This document shows positions 16,558 to 23,437 of a stretch of 26,714 nt of DNA, in pieces. The notes beneath the pieces are model-generated. The model saw only the letters and a program-made list of their open reading frames with translations. It was not told the DNA's origin and searched no databases. The translations under genes and the position numbers were made by a program. How positions within the stretch are numbered: the first letter of the stretch is position 1; each line of letters opens with the position of its first letter. The stretch comes from an uncultured Muribaculaceae bacterium (GTDB lineage Bacteria > Bacteroidota > Bacteroidia > Bacteroidales > Muribaculaceae). The stretch is from positions 1-26,714 of the forward strand of contig CAJTYH010000036.1 of the NCBI GenBank assembly GCA_910583675.1, in the 5' to 3' direction.

Positions 16558-16643
16558 TTTTTTGTGTCCGGATGGTGATGGTGTTGTCAGAATGGTTCAG
16601 ATGGTAGGAGCTTGAAGGTGAGGTCGACGGGAGTTGACTTAGG

Positions 16644-17366
16644 TCAATGACCGAGACCGAACCCTTCAAGCGACGACCCAGATGAGCCGTTATGACACAC
16701 CATCCTATCGCCGAAAATGGCGGTACCGACACGCACATGAGTGCTGCCGGCCTTGATCGCAAGCCGGTAATCATGGCTCATACCCATGCTGAGCACGTCA
16801 AATCCACGCAGATCGGGACATTGAGCCATTATTTCACTGCGCAAGGATGCAATAGCCTCAAAATCCGCAGCCACCCTGGCATCGTCATCTGTGTTTGAGG
16901 CCATGCCCATCAGCCCGCATATGTGCGTGGCCTTAAGCGTCTCGAACCGTCTTTCTGAAAAATATGTCCTCAGTTCCTGAGGCGTGAAACCGAACTTTGT
17001 CTCCTCCTGTGCCACATGCACCTGCAACAAGACATTCTGCACGATACCCGACCTGGCTGCCTCATTGTCGATTGCATCAAGCAGCCTTAAAGAGTCAACA
17101 CTTTCTATCATGGCCGGATGCAGCTTGACGAGCTGCCTGACCTTGTTGGTCTGGAGATGACCTATGAAATGCCATCGGATATCGTCCGGAAGCAACGGCA
17201 CCTTCACCTGTAACTCCTGGACACGGCTTTCACCGAACAGACGCTGCCCGGCTTTATATGCCTCCGAAATAGCGTCTGCGGGATGAAACTTCGAGACGGC
17301 CACCAGCTCCACCCCCTCAGGGAGGGTGGAGCGGACTGCCATAAGATTTTCTGCTATACAAGCCAT
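16644..17366 (-). CDS. YggS/PLPBP family pyridoxal-phosphate homeostasis protein
   Basis: The 240-residue protein matches the YggS family: an alanine-racemase-like barrel that binds PLP without known catalysis and keeps PLP levels in balance. PLP would be bound at Lys26 in VAVSKFHP. Further motifs are FGESRVQEL, WHFIGHLQTNKVR, GLMGMA, LSMGMSHDY and GSTHVRVGTAIFG. The start is set at the ATG at 17366, ten bases after the DUF4494 stop; the open frame continues upstream into the DUF4494 gene without a better start. The C terminus extends about 20 Gly/Ser-rich residues beyond the usual end at IFG. It is co-transcribed with the DUF4494 gene, a pairing whose meaning is not known. Confidence 0.93.
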   Translation of the reverse strand: MACIAENLMAVRSTLPEGVELVAVSKFHPADAISEAYKAGQRLFGESRVQELQVKVPLLPDDIRWHFIGHLQTNKVRQLVKLHPAMIESVDSLRLLDAIDNEAARSGIVQNVLLQVHVAQEETKFGFTPQELRTYFSERRFETLKATHICGLMGMASNTDDDARVAADFEAIASLRSEIMAQCPDLRGFDVLSMGMSHDYRLAIKAGSTHVRVGTAIFGDRMVCHNGSSGSSLEGFGLGH

Positions 17367-17376
17367 TTGCTTCAGA

Positions 17377-17835
17377 TCATTCAGCGCTCTTTTCAGCAGG
17401 CTTGTCCCCGGTCTTGATGCGGTACACATCCATTATCGGCGTTTCCGCGATGGACGTGATCTCGAAGTCGGCCATGGTGCCCTTCATTCCTTCCATGAAG
17501 GCATCATATGCACCCTTGAAATCATTTGCAGCCACAAGAATCAAAGACGTGGATTTCTTTTCCACTGCGGTCTTCTCGTCTATTGTGATAAAAGCCACTT
17601 TTACCAGAAACCAACGGTCTGCGGAGTCATCCCAGAATATCTCCGAGATCTTAGTGCGCTTTACAGCGTTTACGTCCACTTCACCGCTGATGAAGGGGGT
17701 CATTTCCTCTATTATACGTGCTTCTGCCTCGGTAAAGCTCAAGGCATCCACAAGATAAGGCTCGGTAACTTTTTTTATCGACCCGTTTTCCTGAGTCTTA
17801 TCATAACGGATTTTGCATTCAAACCAGTTTGCCAT
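17377..17835 (-). CDS. DUF4494 domain protein
   Basis: This 152-residue soluble protein fits the DUF4494 family of Bacteroidota: it opens with ANWFECKIRYDKTQENG, has a central SEIFWDD segment, and a strand-rich second half with SLILVAANDFKGAYDAF. The last residues are charged and look disordered. No signal peptide or membrane segment is present, so it is cytoplasmic. Its function is unknown. It is the first gene of a two-gene unit with the YggS-family gene and is transcribed from a promoter that faces the cyd promoter. Confidence 0.85.
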   Translation of the reverse strand: MANWFECKIRYDKTQENGSIKKVTEPYLVDALSFTEAEARIIEEMTPFISGEVDVNAVKRTKISEIFWDDSADRWFLVKVAFITIDEKTAVEKKSTSLILVAANDFKGAYDAFMEGMKGTMADFEITSIAETPIMDVYRIKTGDKPAEKSAE

Positions 17836-17932
17836 AATTGCTGTATACTCTTCTTATATAGTTATTCGCCATTACCGGACAGAGGCCATCCCGCATCTAG
17901 GCAAAATTTTCACGAATTAAATTTGTAATTGT

Positions 17933-17964
17933 TTTGTAATATTAAACAAGTTTAATTAATTTTG
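17933..17964 (+). promoter_or_regulatory. promoter of the DUF4492-cydAB operon
   Basis: TTTG (17933-17936), exactly 20 bases, then TAATTTTG (17957-17964): a full consensus match. Initiation near 17971 leaves a leader of about 110 bases that runs across the opposing DUF4494 promoter. Confidence 0.78.
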
Positions 17965-18006
17965 CCTCGAAAGGTTCATTTAGGCGCTCTTTCCCTAAAA
18001 GCAGGG

Positions 18007-18038
18007 CAAAGTTACTCAGAATGTACAAACTTTGCAAC
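18007..18038 (-). promoter_or_regulatory. promoter of the DUF4494-yggS unit
   Basis: On the minus strand GTTG (18035-18038) is followed after 20 bases by TAACTTTG (18007-18014). The start would be near 18000. The -7 box is part of an inverted repeat GCAAAGTT-N14-AACTTTGC (18006-18035). Confidence 0.65.
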
Positions 18039-18081
18039 TAAAAGTTATGAACCGGAGGCCCTGGAGGGACGATAAGACAGA

Positions 18082-18303
18082 ATGAAAAAAGATGGATTTC
18101 TAAACAAGGTGGTGAGCATGTACGTGGACGGTTTCCGTTCCATGACAGTGGGTCGCAAACTCTGGATACTGATCATAATCAAACTCGCCGTAATATTCCT
18201 GGTATTCAAGCTGTTCTTCTTCCCTGACATCCTGCAGGAAAATTACGACAACGACACCGAACGCGCACAGGCCGTGCGCACCGCACTCACACCGCATGAA
18301 TAA
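18082..18303 (+). CDS. DUF4492 small membrane protein upstream of cydA
   Basis: The 73-residue protein has a basic N terminus (MKKDGFLNKVV), an amphipathic segment, one strongly hydrophobic helix (about residues 27-47, ILIIIKLAVIFLVFKLFFF) and a charged tail. It matches DUF4492, a family found directly in front of cydA in many Bacteroidota. The gap to cydA is 49 bases and the cyd promoter lies upstream, so all three genes form one operon. By analogy with CydX and related small subunits of bd oxidases, it may be an accessory subunit or assembly factor; that is inference from size, topology and position only. Confidence 0.88.
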   Translation: MKKDGFLNKVVSMYVDGFRSMTVGRKLWILIIIKLAVIFLVFKLFFFPDILQENYDNDTERAQAVRTALTPHE

Positions 18304-18352
18304 CCTCTCCAAGAACTATACGAGAAACATCAAGTAAATCAACAGACATATC

Positions 18353-19945
18353 ATGGATGAACTATTAAGCACCGTCGACTGGTCAAGGGCACAATTCGCC
18401 CTGACAGCGATCGTACATTGGATTTTTGTGCCGCTCAGCATCGGACTGTCGCTCATAGTGGGCATAATGGAAAGCATCTGGTATAAGACCGGCAACGTGC
18501 AGTGGAAACGCATGGCAAAATTCTGGATGCTCCTTTTCGGCATAAATTTCGCATGCGGAGTCGCCACAGGCATCATACTCGAATTCGAGTTCGGAACCAA
18601 CTGGAGCAACTATTCATGGTTCGTGGGCGATATTTTCGGCGCACCGCTCGCCATAGAAGGCATTGAGGCATTCTTCCTCGAATCCACATTCATCGCCGTA
18701 ATGTTCTTCGGCTGGAACCGCGTCAGCCGTGGTTTCCACCTCGCTGCTACCTGGCTTACGGCCATCGGCATCTGCTTGTCGGCATACTGGATCCTCGTTG
18801 CGAACGCATGGATGCAATATCCTGTAGGGATGGAATTCGACCCTGAACAGATGCGCAATGTGATGTCGTCTTTCACCGATGTTGTATTCTCGCCGGTCGC
18901 CGTAAACAAATTTTTCCATACGGTGCTCTCGGGATGGGTTCTCGGTGCCACATTCGTGATAGGGGTCAGCTGCTGGTTCCTGTTGAGGAAGAGCAACGTG
19001 CAGTTCGCAAAGGAATCCATGAAGATCGCATCTTGGGTGGGACTTGCCGGCATACTGCTCACCATGTGGACTGGTGACGGATCTGCCGTGCAGGTCGCCC
19101 GCGTGCAACCCATGAAACTGGCCGCCATGGAGGGACTCTACAACGGTACCACAGGACAAAGCCTCGTGACTTTCGGTATCGTAAACCCTGACAAGCAACG
19201 CACAGACGACAAACCGGCGCTTCTTGGGGAAATCAGCATCCCGAAAGGTCTGTCAATACTTGCCAACCACGATCCAGACAGTTTCGTGCCGGGCATCAAC
19301 GACATAATAGACGGCATAAGCATCAATTCCGAGGGTGACACGGTAAACACCGTCAGCTATGCCGAGCGCATAGCCCGCGGACATCAGGCGCAGGAATACC
19401 TGCGCATATACGACCAGGCACGTGCTGCGGGAGACACACAGGCCATGGCGGCGGCAAAAGAAAAGTTTATGGTCGATTTCCCGTTCTTCGGATACGGCTA
19501 CCTTGACAGCGTGGATGAAGCAGTGCCACCGGTGGCACTTACTTTCTATATGTTCCGCATCATGGTCATCGGAGGCGGATACCTGCTTATGCTTTTCATC
19601 GCCATGCTCATACTGAGCTACCGCAAACCGCACATACTTGAAAAGAAAATCGTCACCCTCCTGGGTCTGATAAGCATTCCGATCGTATGGGTAGTAAGCG
19701 AGGCCGGATGGGTGACCGCCGAGATGGGACGGCAGCCATGGACTATCGAAGGGCTTCTGCCATGCAAGGCCGCTATCAGTGCCATATCCCCACAGTCCGT
19801 GCAACTGACATTCTGGATGTTCGTCGTGGTGTTTGCCGCCCTTCTTATCGCGGATGCAAGCATTATGATCCGTGAAATAGCCAAAGCCACCCGCCGCGAC
19901 ATACTCAATGACGACCGCACCGAATCTCAAGCGAAGAAAGCCTGA
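18353..19945 (+). CDS. cydA: cytochrome bd ubiquinol oxidase subunit I
   Basis: CydA (530 residues) is the haem-bearing subunit of the bd terminal oxidase in the inner membrane, which oxidises quinol and reduces oxygen to water without proton pumping. Recognisable sites are His22 (haem b595/d region, His19 in E. coli), Glu102 and Glu110 in PLAIEGIEAFFLES, and His189 in NKFFHTVLSGW (haem b558 ligand, His186 in E. coli). The GRQPWTIEG motif is near the C terminus. The Q-loop region (about residues 245-390) contains quinol-site residues. Length is normal. It follows DUF4492 by 49 bases and precedes cydB by 25 bases. In this lineage it supports growth at nanomolar oxygen. Confidence 0.96.
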   Translation: MDELLSTVDWSRAQFALTAIVHWIFVPLSIGLSLIVGIMESIWYKTGNVQWKRMAKFWMLLFGINFACGVATGIILEFEFGTNWSNYSWFVGDIFGAPLAIEGIEAFFLESTFIAVMFFGWNRVSRGFHLAATWLTAIGICLSAYWILVANAWMQYPVGMEFDPEQMRNVMSSFTDVVFSPVAVNKFFHTVLSGWVLGATFVIGVSCWFLLRKSNVQFAKESMKIASWVGLAGILLTMWTGDGSAVQVARVQPMKLAAMEGLYNGTTGQSLVTFGIVNPDKQRTDDKPALLGEISIPKGLSILANHDPDSFVPGINDIIDGISINSEGDTVNTVSYAERIARGHQAQEYLRIYDQARAAGDTQAMAAAKEKFMVDFPFFGYGYLDSVDEAVPPVALTFYMFRIMVIGGGYLLMLFIAMLILSYRKPHILEKKIVTLLGLISIPIVWVVSEAGWVTAEMGRQPWTIEGLLPCKAAISAISPQSVQLTFWMFVVVFAALLIADASIMIREIAKATRRDILNDDRTESQAKKA

Positions 19946-19970
19946 CTGACAAATACATAAAAACGAAAAT

Positions 19971-21122
19971 ATGGAGACTTTACATATGGAAGCATTACAA
20001 ATATATTGGTGGTTCGTCATATCGCTCCTCGGAGGACTGCTTGTGTTCCTGCTGTTCGTTCAGGGGGGACAGACCATGATCTGGAGCGAATCAGACACCA
20101 ACCGAAAGTCGTTGCTGGTAAACGCGCTCGGAAGAAAGTGGGAACTGACCTTCACCACTCTCGTAACATTCGGAGGTGCATTCTTCGCATCTTTCCCTCT
20201 CTACTATTCCACAAGTTTCGGAGGCGCATACTGGCTATGGATGCTCATCCTCGTCAGTTTCATACTGCAGGCGGTAAGCTACGAATTCCGATCAAAACCG
20301 GGAAACGTATTCGGCACGGCTGCCTACGATGCGTTCCTTTGGATAAACGGATTCATCGGTTGCGTCCTTCTCGGTGTGGCGGTAGCGATGCAATTCTTCG
20401 GAGCAGACTTCGAAGTGTCCCGTGGCAGCATCCTTGACGGCAATTCACCGGTTATCTCAACCTGGAACTCATCGCACGGATTCGATGTCATATTCGCCAT
20501 CCCTAACCTCCTGCTCGGATTCGCCGTATACTTCCTCGCACGCACCATGGGTGCCCTTTTCTTCATCGAAAGCGTCAAGGTGACCGGCACCGACTTCTAC
20601 AAACGCAACCGTTTTCGCGTGTTGGTCAACGGCACCATCTTCGTGCTCCTGTTCCTCGCGTTCCTGTTCGCGCTTTTTACGAGCGACGGATATTCCAGAA
20701 TGGCTGACGGCATGGTTGTAAAAGTCCCCTACAAATACTTCTTCAATCTCGTTGATCTCTGGTGGATCGGTGCCGTATTCCTTATCGGCGTATTGATGGT
20801 GCTTTACGGCGTGCTTTCAAGCGCCTTCAACACCAAATTCCGCCACGGTTTCTGGTGGGTTGCCATCGGGGTAGTGTTTGCCGTGACATCCCTTTTCTGC
20901 ATCAGCGGATACAACAATACCGCTTTCCTCCCCTCGACCACCCATCCCGAAAGCTCGCTCTTCATCACCAATGCTTCATCAAGCTATTTCACCCTTAAGG
21001 TCATGGCTTGGGTTACCGTACTGTTGCCTGTAGTAATAGGATACATCGCATATGTATGGCACAAAATGACCTCCCCCGCCATCACGAACGATGAACTGAG
21101 CAAGGAAGACCATATTTATTGA
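19971..21122 (+). CDS. cydB: cytochrome bd ubiquinol oxidase subunit II
   Basis: The 383-residue membrane protein has about eight to nine hydrophobic segments and the CydB opening (LQIYWWFVISLLGGLLVF), followed by the charged GRKWELTFTTLVTFGGAFFASFP region conserved in the family. It forms the heterodimer with CydA and has no haem ligands of its own. The start at 19971 is taken because it is the first ATG after cydA; a second in-frame ATG at 19986 (residue 6) is possible and would remove only five residues. A short hairpin and a very long hairpin follow the stop. Confidence 0.95.
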   Translation: METLHMEALQIYWWFVISLLGGLLVFLLFVQGGQTMIWSESDTNRKSLLVNALGRKWELTFTTLVTFGGAFFASFPLYYSTSFGGAYWLWMLILVSFILQAVSYEFRSKPGNVFGTAAYDAFLWINGFIGCVLLGVAVAMQFFGADFEVSRGSILDGNSPVISTWNSSHGFDVIFAIPNLLLGFAVYFLARTMGALFFIESVKVTGTDFYKRNRFRVLVNGTIFVLLFLAFLFALFTSDGYSRMADGMVVKVPYKYFFNLVDLWWIGAVFLIGVLMVLYGVLSSAFNTKFRHGFWWVAIGVVFAVTSLFCISGYNNTAFLPSTTHPESSLFITNASSSYFTLKVMAWVTVLLPVVIGYIAYVWHKMTSPAITNDELSKEDHIY

Positions 21123-21123
21123 A

Positions 21124-21142
21124 TTGACAGTTAATCTGTCAA
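21124..21142 (+). terminator. short hairpin behind cydB
   Basis: TTGACAG-TTAAT-CTGTCAA, perfect 7-base arms beginning right after the cydB stop, with no T-run. It is directly followed by the long hairpin at 21146-21220. Confidence 0.4.
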
Positions 21143-21145
21143 CAT

Positions 21146-21220
21146 TACCCTACAAATGCCAACATGGCGTAGTGTCGCTTGGGAACCGCGACACTACGCC
21201 ATGTTGGCATTTATAGGGTA
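21146..21220. terminator. 75-base long hairpin, bidirectional terminator between cydB and katA
   Basis: Arms 21146-21178 and 21188-21220 (33 bases each) are complementary with one mismatch (C21153 against A21213); the inner 25 bases pair perfectly around a 9-base loop. It lies between two converging genes, 24 bases after cydB and 6 bases from the katA stop, so a shared terminator is the likely role. There is no T-run, and the stem is far longer than typical intrinsic terminators. Confidence 0.7.
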
Positions 21221-21226
21221 TTATGA

Positions 21227-22729
21227 TCAATACATCTTTCGCTTATCCCATTTCGGATGCGCCGGATCCTCCGCTACAAGCGCCTCCTCAAGGCTGATCC
21301 CGAGGGCATCGGCAAGTTTCGCTCCATAGCTGGGATCAGCGTTATGGCATGCTCTCACATGGCGCTGCTTTATGAATAATGGCACCCCTTCCATGGCTCT
21401 GGCCGTATTCTCGCATGTCAACTGTTGCTCTTCAGGAGGCATAAGACGCCAAAGCTTACCCGGCTGAGTGTAATAGTCGTCATCATATTCGCGCTCATCG
21501 TAGTTGTAGGCCGCACCATGCAGCTCAAGTGGAGGCTCTTTCAACCCGGGTGAATCCTGCCATTCCCCGAAACTGTTAGGCTCATAGGACAACGTGGCTC
21601 CGTAGTTGCCGTCCGTGCGCATCTGTCCGTCGCGATGATAGGCATGGAACGGGCATTTTGGCTGATTCACCGGTATGAGGTTGTTGTTGACACCCAGACG
21701 ATAACGCTGCGCGTCGCCATATGAGAACAACCGCCCCTGTAGCATCTTGTCGGGAGAGAAGCCGATCCCTTCCACGACATTCATGGGGTTGAATGCCGCC
21801 TGTTCAATCTCCGCGAAGAAATTTTCCGGATTCCGGTTAAGTTCGAGTATTCCCACGTCGTGCAACGGGAAATCCTTGTGATACCACACCTTAGTAAGAT
21901 CGAAAGGATTGATGTGATATTTCCGGGCTTCCTCTTCGGTCATCAGCTGCACCTGCATCAGCCAACGCGGGTAGTCACCACGCTCTATAGCCTCGAAAAG
22001 ATCCCTCTGGTGTGACTCCCTGTCCTTGGCTATCACCTTCTCGGCCTCTTCGTCCGTGAGATTCTTTATCCCCTGCAACGTCCTGAGATGGAACTTGACC
22101 CACGTGCGTTTGTTATCCTTGTCATAAAAGCTATAGGTATGGCTTCCAAAACCATGCATGTGACGGAACGAGGCGGGAATGCCCCTTGGCGACATAGTAA
22201 TGGTCACCTGATGAAGCGCCTCCGGCAGGAGCGTCCAGAAATCCCAGTTGTTTGTCGGGCTTCGCATTCCGGTTCTGGAATCACGTTTGATTGCATGATT
22301 AAGATCCGGAAACTTCAACGGATCACGCAGGAAGAAGACCGGAGTATTGTTGCCCACCAAGTCCCAGTTACCTTCGTCGGTATAGAATTTCATGGCGAAC
22401 CCGCGGATGTCCCTTTCCGCATCGGCTGCTCCACGCTCCCCGGCCACGGTGGAAAACCTCACAAGGCATTCCGTCTTCTTGCCTATCTCCGAGAATATGG
22501 ACGCACGCGTGAACCGGCTTATGTCGTTGGTCACGGTAAAAGTGCCGAAAGCGCCCGAACCCTTGGCGTGCATGCGCCTCTCGGGTATGACTTCGCGGTC
22601 AAAATGTGCAATCTTTTCAGTATACCATGGATCCTGCATCAAAACCGGCCCACGGACTCCTGCGGTCTGGATGTTTTGATTGTCGGCAATCGGCCTGCCG
22701 TTCTCTGCGGTAAGTCTTTGTCTTTTCAT
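21227..22729 (-). CDS. katA: monofunctional haem catalase
   Basis: This 500-residue small-subunit (clade 3) catalase converts hydrogen peroxide to water and oxygen in the cytoplasm. The catalytic His54 is in RRMHAKGSGAFG, the catalytic Asn127 in GNNTPVFFLRDP, and the proximal haem ligand Tyr337 in RLFSYGDAQRYRLG. The NADPH-binding region is also recognisable. The ATG at 22729 gives the usual N terminus (LTAENGRPIADNQN). It converges on cydB. I found no clear promoter box in the 228 bases to the diverging sigma gene; a peroxide-responsive regulator would be expected from other Bacteroidota. Confidence 0.96.
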   Translation of the reverse strand: MKRQRLTAENGRPIADNQNIQTAGVRGPVLMQDPWYTEKIAHFDREVIPERRMHAKGSGAFGTFTVTNDISRFTRASIFSEIGKKTECLVRFSTVAGERGAADAERDIRGFAMKFYTDEGNWDLVGNNTPVFFLRDPLKFPDLNHAIKRDSRTGMRSPTNNWDFWTLLPEALHQVTITMSPRGIPASFRHMHGFGSHTYSFYDKDNKRTWVKFHLRTLQGIKNLTDEEAEKVIAKDRESHQRDLFEAIERGDYPRWLMQVQLMTEEEARKYHINPFDLTKVWYHKDFPLHDVGILELNRNPENFFAEIEQAAFNPMNVVEGIGFSPDKMLQGRLFSYGDAQRYRLGVNNNLIPVNQPKCPFHAYHRDGQMRTDGNYGATLSYEPNSFGEWQDSPGLKEPPLELHGAAYNYDEREYDDDYYTQPGKLWRLMPPEEQQLTCENTARAMEGVPLFIKQRHVRACHNADPSYGAKLADALGISLEEALVAEDPAHPKWDKRKMY

Positions 22730-22840
22730 ATGATGGAATATTCAAGTTTGTTCGATAAATAAAACCCTCTCGGGCACCTGTTTGTTCAGCTCGTAGAAAC
22801 TCTCACAATCCACAAATCCCTTGTTTTCACAAGCACGTGG

Positions 22841-22871
22841 GTTGTCAAGTCTCGGAGTTTTTGTAATTTTG
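22841..22871 (+). promoter_or_regulatory. promoter of the sigma factor operon
   Basis: GTTG (22841-22844), 19 bases, then TAATTTTG (22864-22871). This fits the housekeeping consensus rather than an ECF-type promoter. The leader would be about 80 bases and includes the tandem repeat at 22922-22939. Confidence 0.6.
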
Positions 22872-22921
22872 AGACATACATTTACAAAAAAAAGCGATTT
22901 GAGGGTTAGTCTTTTTCCCGC

Positions 22922-22939
22922 TTAAGGGTATTAAGGGTA
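22922..22939 (+). repeat. tandem 9-base repeat TTAAGGGTA x2 before the sigma gene
   Basis: Two perfect, directly adjacent copies end 18 bases before the chosen start codon, inside the predicted leader. They could be a binding site, an RNA element affecting translation, or chance. Confidence 0.7.
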
Positions 22940-22957
22940 AAAGACGTGACAAGAATA

Positions 22958-23437
22958 ATGACGAACGAAGAAGTTAGGAGACTGTTTACACTGTATTACG
23001 CAAGGATGTATAGGGTGGCGCGGACAATTCTGTACGACGAGCAGGAGAGCAAGGATGTGGTCAGCGACATCTTTGAGCGATTGCTTCGCGAAGGGATTGT
23101 GTTGTTGCCGGAGACAGAGGGACACTATCTGCTGACGAGTGTCCGCAACCGGTGCTTGAAACGATTGAACCACAACGATGTAAAAAGGCGATTTGCCGAG
23201 GACTACCCTATCGATGAGGATGACAGCGATATGGATGAACGGCTCAATGAGGTTGTGGAATTCGCGAAACGCACCCTGACACCACAGCAACTTCGCATTT
23301 TCAATCTACGCTTCACCGACGGCTGCACCTATGAGGAGATCGCCTCAGAAGAAGGGATCAGCAAGGTAGCCGTATGGAAGCATCTGTCACGTCTGTTGAA
23401 CACCATCAAGGACAACTTTAACTCAAGCGGAAAATGA
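22958..23437 (+). CDS. ECF-type RNA polymerase sigma factor
   Basis: The 159-residue protein has region 2 (about 5-70, with YYARMYRVARTIL and SKDVVSDIFERLL, then SVRNRCLKRL) and region 4 (about 105-150, with LTPQQLRIFNLRFTDGCTYEEIA and a helix-turn-helix SKVAVWKHLSRLL). This is the small extracytoplasmic-function layout. The frame also allows a GTG start at 22946, but the ATG at 22958 fits the family N terminus better. The next gene overlaps by four bases (ATGA at 23434-23437), so the pair is translationally coupled, as sigma/anti-sigma pairs are. No SusC/SusD receptor genes follow, unlike the common carbohydrate-uptake arrangement. Confidence 0.92.
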   Translation: MTNEEVRRLFTLYYARMYRVARTILYDEQESKDVVSDIFERLLREGIVLLPETEGHYLLTSVRNRCLKRLNHNDVKRRFAEDYPIDEDDSDMDERLNEVVEFAKRTLTPQQLRIFNLRFTDGCTYEEIASEEGISKVAVWKHLSRLLNTIKDNFNSSGK

